A DNA stretch of 30,981 bases from Priapulus caudatus. Its lineage: Eukaryota > Priapulida > Priapulimorpha > Priapulimorphida > Priapulidae. The notes under the pieces were generated by a model. It saw only the letters and a program-made list of their open reading frames with translations, was not told where the DNA came from and ran no database searches. Below, piece after piece: positions 1-10,263 of this stretch (within the stretch, counting starts at the first letter, position 1; each line of letters opens with the position of its first letter). Made by a program: the position numbers and the translations under genes. The stretch is from positions 67,425 to 98,405 of the forward strand of contig NW_014578022.1 in the NCBI RefSeq assembly GCF_000485595.1, written 5' to 3'.

Positions 1-60
1 CTGATCTTATCGGTAGTATTTCTATTATGCAGATGAAACGTTTTTATCATTTAATTCAAG

Positions 61-261
61 CCAAAACAGCGTTCGAATGCCCACCGCCAGTAGCTCCCCA
101 GCATGGCATCCTGCGCGGGACAGACTTCAGCTACCAGCAGGTCGTGACCTTCCTATGTAACTACGGCTACATGTTGAAGGGAATTAAGAGGATTATCTGT
201 AAACTGACGTCAGACAAGCGCCATGTTGAATGGTCGGCTAGTCACACCCCTGCTTGCGTTC
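61..261 (+). CDS. Sushi/CCP (complement control protein) domain exon, partial gene
   Basis: One exon encoding a single sushi domain, an extracellular protein-binding module of about 60 residues. Seen: the four-cysteine pattern (ECPPP, TFLCNYGY, RIICK, PAC), a Trp before the fourth Cys (VEWSASHTPAC) and the Gly-Tyr after the second Cys. A pyrimidine-rich tract ends in AG at 59-60 (68-69 is a second possible acceptor), and a consensus donor GTAAGT starts at 262. With either acceptor the exon is phase 1-1, the symmetric phase typical of shuffled sushi exons. The rest of the gene must lie upstream, or downstream after a long intron; no second sushi exon is visible in the window. The parent protein (complement-like, selectin-like or adhesion receptor) cannot be named from one domain. 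Confidence 0.85.
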
Positions 262-269
262 GTAAGTAG

Positions 270-1780
270 CAATCATGTTATAAGTAAATAGTCGACATGC
301 ACGCAGCATTTTACCACCGGAAACAGGCTTCTGTACAGCATAGGTAAGATTTTGGAAACAAACATGATATCAAGGTACGTATATATAGATCTTTCTTCAC
401 TTTCCATCCTACCTTGTACGAGCAGTGTGAGATTTCATATCTATTTAAACGAGTGCTGGGTTGGTTGAATGATTGTACGTGTCTGAGCGAACGTGAATGT
501 ATTGTGTTTTGTGTGTACCTATTTGTGGGGATTTCTTGTGTGTGTAAGTGTGGCTAGCTGTCATTCGTGAGGGCGCATGCGCGCGCATGTTCGTGGGTTC
601 GTGAGGTTCATGCGTCAACAAACGTTCACATCATATCAATAACAAATGAAGTTATACTTACATTTAGTGGTGATCAACACAAAACACGAGGGGAGTTTTG
701 CTATTGAACTTTTAATAGGTCACATATGCGACAAAACAAAAACGTGAGCAATAGGATACGGAATATACCACATAAAGAAACGTGTAATGCTTGAAATTCA
801 TTGTAAAGACAACATAAAGAGGGTTTGGTGCAAGGTAAAGAAAAATCATGGGCACATGAAATATATACACAGAAAAGATGGCACACATGATGTATAAGGA
901 CGATGAATAAAGTGGAATCATAATTAGTCAAATTAGTGCAACGGTAAAGGTTAAGAAGCCACGGAATTGGTAATGACGACGCTAATGAGGGAGAGAACAA
1001 TTAAACCGCATGATATCAACTAGACATCCTGCTGGCTGAGACAGAGTTAACGAGTGTGGAGCCTGAAGGACCGCAGAATGGGTCCTACGCGCCCGATATA
1101 AGGGAAAGGCGGAGATCTGGAGGGGACTCTCCGTCTCTGGCTATCTGACTGGTTGCAATCGCTGGTTGATTTGAAGTAAGCACCGTTTTCCTGCGAACAG
1201 ACCATTCTTTTCCTTCCTTTCTTTTCTTTCGACTAACTTTCCGGTTACTGTTGCCGCCAAGTCACCCTCTCTATAACTCAACGTCTTCGCCGCTACAATA
1301 TGGTCGCTCAACGCGATCGACATAATGGTGATCCACTTCGCACTGCCAGAAATTCGTCCTCATGGAATTTGTAGCTCATGCCAAGTAAGTCTGGGTGACG
1401 GCCTGGAAATTTGTCATTTTCTACACAAAAATCGAACAAAGAGAAGATAATTTTACTGAGGAAATCATTCCTTTCAAGTGAATTCCATAGAGCACTGCTA
1501 CCACCGATCGTAGGTGCGCGGCACACCACTGGTCTTCTTCTGGTCAGTTTAACTTCTTTGCCTGGAATCATCTGTGTATTTGTTCTTACGTTATATCATA
1601 ACATAAACGATAACTGACTTCCTCAATTTTTATCCTAATTTATATGCGCGTGCTTCCATTCTTTCTTTTGACAGAAAGAAATTGATTTTCCGCTTTACAT
1701 GCAGCATTCCTGCTTATGGTCAGCTACAGGGACGCCATCTTTCAGTGACCAGGTGGATTGGTGTAACGCTTTTTTGGTGT
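270..1780. other. Intergenic or intronic stretch with no recognisable gene
   Basis: This follows the sushi exon donor and may be intron. Open frames here are short and match no family I recognise. An 87-codon minus-strand frame at 1308-1571 has no flanking splice signals that I can defend. GT-rich sequence lies near 520-600. Confidence 0.5.
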
Positions 1781-1785
1781 AAGGA

Positions 1786-1807
1786 TGGAGAGAGAGAGAG
1801 AGGAAGC

Positions 1808-1856
<49 letters not shown>

Positions 1857-1872
1857 GGGAAGAGAGAGAGAC
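1786..1872. repeat. (GA)n microsatellite
   Basis: Near-pure GA dinucleotide tract with a few interruptions (GGAAGC, GATAGA, GGGGGAA). Confidence 0.9.
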
Positions 1873-2057
1873 CAGCGATACCACTAATCTAAACATACTT
1901 TACAGATTAAGATGTGACTTCACTGTGTCTGCACAACGACACAGCAATGCTTGATATGTCGGTTCGTGGCTTGCCGAGTAATCTACTATTCAATAATTGA
2001 GCAATCGCACTCGCAGATAACTATTATATTAATTATATATTATTACGCAGCGAACGA

Positions 2058-2105
2058 ATGCCGCCGGCCGAGAATTACACAGCTGAGAAAATGGAGCGAA
2101 CAATG
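2058..2105 (+). other. Weak candidate coding exon
   Basis: A short open stretch begins at an ATG and ends at a good donor (ACG|GTAAGAAT, intron from 2106). It would encode MPPAENYTAEKMERTMT. An AG at 2048-2049 could instead be an acceptor. In the frame set by the sushi exon (phase 1) it would run into a stop, so it is probably not that gene's next exon. No family match; it may be chance. Confidence 0.15.
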
Positions 2106-2576
2106 ACGGTAAGAATAATTTATAGTAATAACGTTTATATTTGTAATAATTTTATATTTGATGTCTCACAATTTAATTCGCACAAGAACCGTTTAGTAGA
2201 TATTTTAAAATGTCTTTCTAGCAACTATTTTTCAAAATTCTTCTCTGCTATAGATTCCTTCAGACTGAAACAAGATTAATTGATGTGAGATGTAGTAATC
2301 AATGCATAAAGAAATGAATTATATACATGTAAACTATATGTACTATTACACGTATATAATGAAACAATTATAAATATAATGATCCCGTGCTATATATTTG
2401 TTGTTATAAATTTAATCAAACATAACCAGCAATGGCAATGGCAGCTTTGATGTTGGTTAATGAAAATGGTATCCTTTGATATTAACGCTGTTCGCTTAGA
2501 TGGCCTATAACACAAGTATAAAATATCAATATACTATCTATGTAATGTGAAATACTTGCATATAATATCCATATAG

Positions 2577-3079
2577 TGTAGCGATGCTGCGCTCGAGCTC
2601 ATTAATTAGGCACGTTGCCGAGTGAGCGGAGCGGGCGACAGCTGGTAGCGGGGCCACAGCTGTTACAGGTGTCGAACGACTGACTAGATAGAATGGTAAC
2701 TTAGAGAGCGGAGAGCAGGGTACGTGACACGCGACATCATAAGATGCGGCCCTCGCAAGAAGGGGTCGGCAGAACGGGAACCTGGAGAACCCAAGAGGTG
2801 ACAGGATAATGCCCGGATGGCGGGCACAGGAATCGCCTGGCTATATAAGGCGAGCGGCACTCAGGCACGGGGAGCTCGAATCTCTCTCTCCCTGTGTCCT
2901 GCCTTGCCACGCTACATTTGTACGCTACGTCTTGTACTTGTACTATTATGGCTAACAATACAGTCGCTTGTGGTACGTTACTTCGCTAGTTCGTGTTTGC
3001 TTTATGTCTTTGCGCATCGTCTACCCCGTTCCCTTACCCGCTGCCTACCTCACCGAAGTAATCTAAGTACGAGGTTACA
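2577..3079 (+). mobile_element. Solo LTR (503 bp) of an LTR retrotransposon
   Basis: The segment begins TGTAGCGATG and ends GGTTACA, the usual TG...CA LTR ends, and is flanked by a perfect 4-bp direct repeat ATAG (2573-2576 and 3080-3083). A TATA box (TATATAAG, 2842-2849) lies mid-element and is followed by a pyrimidine-rich start-site region. No second LTR, primer-binding site or pol frame lies next to it, so it reads as a solo LTR left by recombination. A 4-bp duplication fits Ty3/gypsy-type elements but does not prove the family. Open frames inside it are not genes. Confidence 0.7.
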
Positions 3080-3168
3080 ATAGTAACTACACAAGGTCTA
3101 TAAAATCAGGCGCAAATAAAAGCACAATTTGTTGTGTACGTAACCCCTAATAAAAATGTAGATCATAT

Positions 3169-3222
3169 CAGGAATGTATAATATAGACACTATATATTAG
3201 ACATCTATATTATACACTCCCG
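3169..3222. mobile_element. Micro-palindromic insertion, 54 bp (family member 1)
   Basis: Inverted arms CAGGAATGTATAATATAGA and (reverse complement of the right end) CGGGAGTGTATAATATAGA differ at 2 of 19 positions. Flanks ATCATAT (3162-3168) and ATAATAT (3223-3229) match at 6 of 7 positions, as for a decayed 7-bp target-site duplication. The ends resemble the elements at 20476, 20554 and 22370. Confidence 0.6.
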
Positions 3223-3299
3223 ATAATATGAGTAGTAGAAGGTAGGCCTATAATACCGCGTTGATATCTGCGGTCGCTCACACGTTGATTGACATCTAT

Positions 3300-5108
3300 G
3301 TCCCTCGCTCAGCTTCCTTCTTCTTCTACCGCCCCATGCAGCTATCTTCCCTGCCGCATTTTCTCAGTCTCCCATCCCCTCTCCCCCTAAGCAAGCTATA
3401 TTATGAAGTTTGCCTCAGACGGTACTGCACGCCTAACACGGTGCGCGCGCATACGCAATATCTTCCGTGAGAAATTGTATTTTGCAAAGATTATGCATTT
3501 AAAATGAAGAGCAGTTATCCTAGCATAGATTTATATGATAACATTCCATCGGGTGACATCATTTAAGAAATCGGAGAAAGACCTTGCATGTTAGGTCCCG
3601 GCTACGTATACCAGCCACGTACTACACAATCTGGCCACGTTAGTGTGTTAGCACATGCGCAATATCTCACCAGAGAGAGTTATATTTTGTTATGAATATG
3701 CATTTAAAATGGTTAGGGGATATCTCAGCATAGATTTCCCTAATAAACCTTTATCCGTAGACCTGTGTTTATAATTAGGAGAGCGCCCTAGCATGTCGGA
3801 TACAAAACACCTACTTTATGCCCTCGCGTCCTTACCCTTGCCTCCCCTGTCTCTCCCTCAGCTTACTTCTTCTTCTACCGCCCCTAGCTATCTTCCCTGC
3901 CGCCTTTTCTCAGTCTCCCATCCCCTCTCTTCCTCAGCAAGCTATATGATGAAGTTTGACTCAGACGGTACTGCACGCCTAACACGGTGCGCGCGCATGC
4001 GCAATATCTCCCGAGATCAATCGTATTTTGCAAAGATTATGCATTTAAAATAAAGAGGAGTTATCCTAGCATAGATTTATATAATATCATTCCATCGGGT
4101 GCCATCATTTAAGAAATCGGAGGAAGACCTTGCATGTAAGGTCCCGGCTGCGTATACCAGCCAGTACACAATCTGGCCACGTTAGTCTGTTAGCGCATGC
4201 GCAATATCTCACCAGAGAGAGTTATATTTTGTGATGAATATACATTTAAAATGGTTAGGGGATATCTCAGCATAGATTTCCCTAATAAACTTTTATCCGT
4301 AGACCTGTGTTTATAATTAGGAGAGCGCCCTAGCATGTCGGATACAAAACACCTACTTTATGCCCTCGCGTCCTTTCCCTTGCCTTCCCTGTCTCCCGCT
4401 CAGCCTTCCTTCTTCTTCTACCGCCCCCAGCTATTTTCCCTGCCGCCTTTTTTCAGTCTCCCATTCCCTCTCTCCCTCAGCAAGCTATATTATGAAGTTT
4501 GCCTCAGCCGGTACTGCACGCCTAACACGGTGCGCGCGCATGCGCAATATCTCCCGAGATCAATCGTATTTTGCAAAGATTATGCATTTAAAATAAAGAG
4601 GAGTTATCCTAGCATAGATTTATATAATAACATTACATCGGGTGACATTATTTAAGAAATCGGAGGAAGACCTTGCATGTAAGGTCCCGGCTGCGTATAC
4701 CAGCCAGTACACAATCTGGCTAAGTCAGTGTGTTAGCGCATGCGCAATATTTTACCAGAGAGAGTTATATTTTGTGATGAATATACATTTAAAATGGTTA
4801 GGGGATATCTCAGCATAGATTTCCCTAATAAACTTTTATCAGTAGACCTGTGTTTATAATTAGGAGAACGCCCTAGCATGTAAGGTACAAAACACGCACT
4901 TTATGCCCTCGCGTCCTTCCCCTTGCCTCCCCTGTCCTTCGCTCAGCCTCCTTCTTCTTCTACCACCCCCAGCTATCTTTCCTGCAGCCTTTCCTTAGTC
5001 TCCCATCCCCTCTCCCCTCAGCAAGCTATATTATGAAGTTTGCCTCAGACGGCACTGCATGCCTAACACGGTGCGCGCGCATACGCAATATCTCCCGAGA
5101 GAAAGCAT
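3300..5108. repeat. Tandem array, about 3.3 units of about 543 bp
   Basis: The anchor GCAAGCTATATTATGAAGTT (or a one-base variant) recurs at 3391, 3937, 4480 and 5021, giving spacings of 546, 543 and 541 bp. Each unit has a pyrimidine-rich block (CTTCTTCTACCGCCCC), a GCGCGCATRCGCAATATCT block, and a second diverged copy of that block with its downstream sequence about 204 bp later. The unit is therefore itself an old, uneven dimer. Open frames starting MSDTKHLLYA recur with the units and are not conserved as protein. Satellite-like array, no gene. Confidence 0.9.
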
Positions 5109-5234
5109 TAGCATTTGATGAACAGTACATATCTTTAACGCCGGTTAAACTGATGGTGCAGTTAAATGACGGCACGTACCAATTACCAATATTAGTTACA
5201 TAAATAACCAGGGGAAATGTGTGACGATACATTA
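5109..5234. repeat. Dispersed repeat, copy 1 (about 125 bp)
   Basis: From CATTTGATGAACAGTACATA to GTGACGATAC this stretch is repeated in the same orientation at 13863-13993 with roughly 90% identity. It abuts the truncated last unit of the 543-bp array. The minus strand stays open in both copies (see findings). Family unknown. Confidence 0.8.
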
Positions 5235-5640
5235 ATGTTCAACGTGAAAACGGCTCTATACATTGGCCCTATTCTTACGATCTCGACACGTGGCGCCCCC
5301 TGGTTAGCGTGGGGTGCTAATGTTCAAAACTAATCATTGTCTACCATAATTTTAGTTGCAGCTTAGCATAGAGATGAAATACCAGTCTTTAATTCTGTTC
5401 CTAACTTATTGACTGGTTATACAAGGTAGGCTGATGTAAAGGCGTTATATATAGAAACGCCTTGTATAGAGGCTGACTAGGGTCTCTATAGATAAGAGCA
5501 AAAAAAGGAAAGAACCTGCCGATGAACCTTGCTTACTTGCGCACGCGCGTTTGTGCTTGCATGCCTGCGTGTGCGAGCGTACGTGTTGCGTGTGTGCGTG
5601 TGTGCGTGCGTGTGTTTGTTTGTTTGTTTGATTGTTTATG
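5235..5640. other. Spacer without a gene
   Basis: Nothing recognisable except a small AAAGGCGTT/AACGCCTT hairpin near 5437-5464 and the start of GT-rich low-complexity sequence (from about 5535). Confidence 0.5.
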
Positions 5641-5725
5641 TATGTGTGTGTGTGTGTGTGTGTGTTTACGCGTGCGTATGCGTGCGTGCGTCCGTTCGTG
5701 CGTGCGTACGTGCGTGCGTGTATAC
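5535..5725. repeat. GT/GCGT low-complexity tract
   Basis: Alternating purine-pyrimidine sequence (GTGCGTGCGT, (GT)n at 5640-5665). It explains the cysteine/valine-rich frames here, which are not genes. Confidence 0.85.
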
Positions 5726-5773
5726 TTTATAAGGACAAGCAACACACGAATTCTTACGTGTAACGGTGTTACT

Positions 5774-5779
5774 TTTATT
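5774..5779 (-). terminator. Poly(A) signal AATAAA for the left P450
   Basis: AATAAA on the minus strand, about 75 nt beyond the P450 stop codon at 5855-5857; the spacing suits a short 3' UTR. Confidence 0.5.
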
Positions 5780-5854
5780 TTTACCCCAATAGCGGGAATA
5801 ATTAGCCGACATCTCTCCGATTATGTTAACAGATTATTAAGAATTATAAGCAAC

Positions 5855-6208
5855 CTAACGGACGATGGCTCGCATTTTGTAAGGCTTGGATGCCAGAACA
5901 ATGCTCAACAAACCACTGTCTTCTGGAACAGGCCCGCCCTCTGGCGGCACGAGATTAAACCTCTGCAGAACGCTGGCAAAGAAGAGGAACGCCTCCTGGC
6001 GGGCAAGAAGCTCGCCGATACACGTTCGCAGTCCAGCAGAGAACGGCAGCAGCGTGTCCGGTTTCATCAGGTTTCCATCCGAATCCAGGAATCGTTCCGG
6101 TTGGAATTCGTTGGGATTCTGCCAGAGCGCGGGGTCGTGGTGGATTCCCCACAGATTCGGACCGATGATAGCTCCCTCTGGAATTCTGTATCCGGCTAAG
6201 GTTGTCTC
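5855..6208 (-). CDS. P450 left copy, exon 6 (heme-binding, stop)
   Basis: Acceptor CTCTCCAG. Encodes ETTLAGYRIPEGA, NLWGIHHDP, FQPERF and FSAGLRTCIGELLAR, ends KMRAIVR and a TAG stop. Contains the axial Cys ligand. A 225-codon frame on the opposite strand here is only its shadow. Confidence 0.95.
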   Translation of the reverse strand, partial: ETTLAGYRIPEGAIIGPNLWGIHHDPALWQNPNEFQPERFLDSDGNLMKPDTLLPFSAGLRTCIGELLARQEAFLFFASVLQRFNLVPPEGGPVPEDSGLLSIVLASKPYKMRAIVR

Positions 6209-8624
6209 CTGGAGAGTTGTAATTAAGAGAGCATCGTTAATAATCGCATCATGGATCCTGGAATATCATCGATTGTATAATAGCCAGTAACGCGTTACCT
6301 TTGATGACATGACCCTGAATGACACAGTAAACCTTGAATAAATTCAACCAAACGGTTTACTTTTATAAAAAAAAGGGAACGGGTGGGTGAATTCATTCTT
6401 GGATTTTCCATAAAACAGATGCACCTAAAGAAGATATTCCCTAAGAAGAATCTCCCAGCTCATAGGTAATTAAAATCGCAATCCCGTCTTCCCCACATCT
6501 CGCTTAAGTTCTATTGCCGAATCATTAAACATTTTCCCGGTACATCTCGGTTCACAGATAACTAAAATGGTCTAATCGCGCGTCCCGATAATGAACCGTT
6601 TCCACGTATGAATTCATTTTGTAATTTATAAAAAAATAAATGAGTTCATTAAAATATCTCCTGACCTTCACCGCAGCATGAAAGACTCCCAGAGGAACAA
6701 CGGAACTTCTTCGAAATACTTCGAACAAGGTGGCCTGTGTGTAGAGCAAACTAGCCTGATCATTCAGACACGGCAGTCGACTTCTTCCTATCACACGATC
6801 CAACTCTTCCTGAACCTAGGGCAATAAATACAGTGGTTACGGTAATTTATTAGAATTAATTTAGTAAATTATATTTCTCGTTAATTTCCGAGGGAGAGAG
6901 TTTGGTTGGAACATCACTTTAGTCAATATAATTAAACTGTGGTTTCCCATAGGCGTAGTAGCCAAATATAACTGGGAGGCTGTAGAAATATACCAGAAAT
7001 GTGCGTGGCGTGAAATTGGCGGCAACTCGTATTGGTCATTTTTTTCTCATAGGTAGGCCTATAGCTAAACAGTAGAACCGTGAACATCAGACGTGAAAGG
7101 TGGGGTTTTCTTGCACATGTATACCCAACGGTACACTGTGACTTCTATGAAGGCCATGGTCGACGGGTCTGTCCACTGTGACGGACTGAGCCATGGTGCT
7201 GATGCACACAGTCGTGACCCGGCTGGCTGTGCAGTGCTGCATTACGTTGTTAACGCGTTATACCTTGCTCTGCTTGTCTGGATGTCGGATCATGTAGAGG
7301 AAGGCCCATTTTAGCGTGGTTGTGGTCGTCTCGGATCCCGCGCCGAAGATATCACTGACCAGCACGAGCAGCTGCTCCTCTGCACCAACAATAAACGTTC
7401 GCTGTTGTTTGCTTACGGCAGTAGTGAGGCCGGTACACGTGCCGGCGAAAGTGCGAGAGGTAGGTGGGGATACTATGTGCGTTCATGACAAAAGGGTGAA
7501 GCAATACTGTGAAACTGATATAGCGAGTATCAAAATATCTGTGTTCGTATGAGTAAACAAAGAAGGTGCTGGATGGTATGAACTATAAGTGCTGGTGCGT
7601 ATTAAATAATAAACTGAGTGCGCACCAGAGTCAGTGGGCGTCTTGATGGGATGGACTCGGTATGGCTAATGGTACCAGCGCGCACCCTATTACTCGTCTT
7701 ATCGTTCTCTTCCACGCTCATTTATTTCGATTCCGCCCTCCATATAGCTTCATCCACCACACGATTCTCTGCTACATTCGATGTTTCTTTACAGCAAATA
7801 CTTGGTGTATGTGATTGGTGTGTAGGAGCGACACCTGGCGGCGCCAACCTGAGAAGGTCGTGTGTTTTCCTGCCTTCCGCAGTTCGATCATCTTCGTCAG
7901 GTAGACGTCAATAAAATCGCGAGGATTCTCGGTGTCTAATCTTGCCGTGTGTTCGGCTATTTCCTTCTCAAAGAAATCTGTCTTCACTTCGTTGTAATAC
8001 GTTTTAAACCTGTAGGCAGAGAATAGGGTTAAGGCCATACGAACGGCAAGACTATACGTCGGCAAGCAGACATATTATTGCGATCGTGCCACCCGAGATT
8101 CTATACATGAAACGTGGTTTTGAAATGACACCGTTAAATGGCAGTAGGAACGTCGTTTCTGATATTATTCGTAGACGTCAATGAGAGAAACAATAGGGTA
8201 ATGGGCACACAGCTCTTTTGATCAAACTTCACGCTTTCCGTATGTACCTTATGTCTCCGTACGTACCTTCTAAAGTTGCTGTTTGGCAGGAGGCTGATCC
8301 CCGGTATGAAGTTGGAAGCGTCGGGAGTGACCACTTTAGATAGTCTATACAGACAATCCAGTAAGCGAACGAAGTAAGGATCGTCGTGTGTGAAGTGCTT
8401 GCCGAAAATAAGAGAGCTGATAATAGCTGAAACACTGACGGTCAGATGGTTGTGCACGTCGAAGCCGCTGTGTCGATCCTCTTGCTCAAGTATGTCCAAG
8501 AAGACGGTCACCTCTTCCATGATCTTTGCTTCCATCGTGAAGCGACCCATACCGAAATCTCGTAAACATGTTAAGGAGAAACGGCGATTTTCCTTCCATG
8601 CTGGACCTTGACTGAGCAAAACTC
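5855..8624 (-). CDS. Cytochrome P450, CYP2 clan, exons 2-6 (left copy)
   Basis: Heme-thiolate monooxygenase, expected on the ER membrane with NADPH-P450 reductase; substrate unknown. Exons 8624-8267, 8009-7849, 7379-7264, 6815-6672 and 6208-5855 join in frame through GT-AG introns (phases 2, 1, 0, 0). Numbered with the right copy's exon 1, the protein would be 490 aa, normal for CYP2. Motifs in order: helix C WKENR (W123, R127); helix I AGSETT (300-305), the oxygen-activation motif; ExxR (E357-R360); PERF (410-413); heme-binding FSAGLRTCIG (429-438) with Cys436; stop at 5855-5857. The natural exon 1 (9411-9768) is disrupted, so either this copy is a recent pseudogene or the exon 1 sequence is faulty. 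The clan call is firm; the subfamily is not. Confidence 0.9.
6672..6815 (-). CDS. P450 left copy, exon 5 (ExxR)
   Basis: Acceptor GCCCTAG, donor GCG|GTGAAG, phase 0 on both sides, 48 codons. Contains VQEELDRVIGRSRLP and helix K EVFR followed by SSVVPLGVFHAA. Confidence 0.9.
7264..7379 (-). CDS. P450 left copy, exon 4 (helix I)
   Basis: Acceptor TTGGTGCAG; encodes EEQLLVLVSDIFGAGSETT, then the helix continues to RHPDKQSK; donor AAG|GTATAA, phase 0. Carries the conserved acid-Thr pair of helix I. Confidence 0.9.
7849..8009 (-). CDS. P450 left copy, exon 3
   Basis: Acceptor CTACAG; encodes FKTYYNEVKTDFFEKEI through KAGKHTTFS; donor CAG|GTTGGC, phase 1. The DFIDVYLTKM segment is typical of CYP2 helix G/H. 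A second GT at CAG|GTGTCG would shift the frame into the next exon, so the first is chosen. Confidence 0.85.
8267..8624 (-). CDS. P450 left copy, exon 2
   Basis: Acceptor TTGACAG (phase 1) and donor AG|GTACGT (phase 2). Encodes GVLLSQGPAWKENRRFSL onward through NSNFR, covering the C to F/G helix region. It joins exactly to the phase-1 donor of the right copy's exon 1 (Y-G split codon). Confidence 0.85.
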
Positions 8625-9199
8625 CTGTCAACACAGGCAGCAGTACATTATCAGCATATAGCATTTGTACGAGTCACGGGTACAAGTATAAGGTTCAAGG
8701 CATAAACGGTGTTACACCGCAGACCGACAGCATATTTTAGTGCGTTACGCATAAATGCGTAGCATGCGTTCACGCGTATATTCTGGCAGTGTAATGCGTA
8801 TAATGTCCATGGTGATTAGTCAAGAATATTATGATAGCATTTCTCAACAAATTGGGAGACTATAACTTTTCCATAGACTATTAACCGAAATCCCATATAG
8901 CCTATGGTAATGGCGAATTAGTAGTGGTCTGGTAAAAAAGGCATACTTTTTGTACATTTAATTATAGACTGACTGCATAGGTCGCTATTGGACGTTAAGA
9001 GTCAGTCAATGCGTTAAAAGAAAAAATACCCCGCATAAATACTCCGTGGCTACTCCTAGGGTCACCACACAAGATCTGGACGACAATACAGTGAGAAGGG
9101 AACTACATTACAATACGCGATGGAAGCTAGCAAATCGGGCGATGTAGTCAGATTCGCGACTTAAGCACCATGCGCGTGCACTCTGGTAAGCACTGGGTT

Positions 9200-9206
9200 A
9201 TTACAC

Positions 9207-9249
<43 letters not shown>

Positions 9250-9351
9250 ACACAAACAACACACACACACAACACGACACACACACACACAACAACACAC
9301 ACAACACCACATACACCACACCACACACAACCCCCACACAATCACACACAA

Positions 9352-9391
<40 letters not shown>

Positions 9392-9400
9392 ACACACGCA
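9200..9400. repeat. (CA)n microsatellite in P450 intron 1
   Basis: CA repeats with interruptions. The corresponding part of the right arm (about 30765-30790) has only a short GT run. Confidence 0.95.
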
Positions 9401-9410
9401 CGCACGCACG

Positions 9411-9768
9411 TAATTTTAGGTCTTTCCGTGTAGTAATCAGTTTGATGTTCGTGTGAAGGTCGCCCGGCCGACAGTCGCTCCTTTAGACGACGGCTCCTAA
9501 GCGACGACTTAACGTCTGCTAAGCACGATCAGCAGCTTCGTTGCCATCTCACGTGGAATATCGGGGCAGTAAGATTTTCGCCCATTCCTGAACTGGACGT
9601 GTATATCGGCTCGCGTGGAACAGTAGAGAAGGCCGATGAGGGGCAGCCGTGTCAACGCGGATGCTCATGGCGGCAGGTCAGACGCAGGTCCGTAGAAGAG
9701 CGTTCCACACGTAGTAGGCGGCGCAGCACGGAGCACGATCGGCATCCAACCCAGTAGATGAGATTCAT
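9411..9768 (-). pseudogene. P450 left copy, exon 1, broken by many small indels
   Basis: Minus-strand match to exon 1 of the right P450 (30420-30759), starting at ATG 9768-9766 (MNLIYW) and ending at a donor-like ACGTGCGTGC. Length is about 358 nt against 340. By eye there are a dozen or more indels, mostly of 1 nt, so the frame is lost within 20 codons and stops at 9652-9654. The rest is close to 90% identical. Exons 2-6 next door are free of frameshifts. Either a genuine pseudogene first exon or unpolished assembly sequence. Confidence 0.85.
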
Positions 9769-9881
9769 CGTTGCGTCTGCACTGACGCTAACACGCAAAA
9801 CTAGAATAAAAACTACGAGTGTGTAATTCCCGTCATCTGCGCGCGATATGCTGTGACTGGCGCGCGCGGGTTGCACTAAGC

Positions 9882-10263
9882 CCTGTCGCTAACACACAAA
9901 CTTTAAGTTTGGCAACTCGAGCAAAACTCGAGTTCGAGCAAACTGCAGCAAACTCCGAGTCACTGGTACTTGACTGTGATTCCATGTTCAATGTTCCAAT
10001 GTTTGTCTATCTGCAGGATCACATGACTACAAACTGTCCATTTGATTGGCTGAGTTATTCCAAACACAGCTAACTCGAGCAAAACTAGTTTGTCAGAAAA
10101 GGTTGCAGGCCTAACTTCTGCAAACTTCTGCGAAACTAGTTGTTCGAAGTTTATCAACTGTCTAACACTTGGCAAACTTTGGGAAAACTTTCTGGCCAAA
10201 ACTCGGGGTTTGCTACGAGTTTGCTCGAGTTTTGCAAACTAAAGTGTTGCTAGTGTAGACAGG
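9882..10263. mobile_element. Non-autonomous TIR element, 382 bp, present only in the left arm
   Basis: Left end CCTGTCGCTAACACACAAAC; the right end reads outward CCTGTCTACACTAGCAACAC. Both continue into CTCGAGCAAA-type sequence. Flanks CACTAAGC (9874-9881) and CTTTAAGA (10264-10271) are a degraded 8-bp duplication. The right arm has the empty site: GGGTTG, CCCAAGA, GACTGG, with no element. An 8-bp duplication suits hAT-like elements; the superfamily is inferred. Confidence 0.75.

Noticed and set aside
1308-1571. 87-codon minus-strand frame as a gene or exon
   Set aside because: No recognisable domain and no convincing splice signals; left unassigned.
3300-5108. CRISPR-like array
   Set aside because: Units are about 543 bp with no short repeat-spacer pattern, in animal DNA; it is a tandem repeat.
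5522-6199. 225-codon plus-strand frame
   Set aside because: Low-complexity GT repeats followed by the antisense of P450 exon 6.
9148-9433. Cys/Val and Thr/His frames
   Set aside because: Translation of the CA microsatellite in P450 intron 1.
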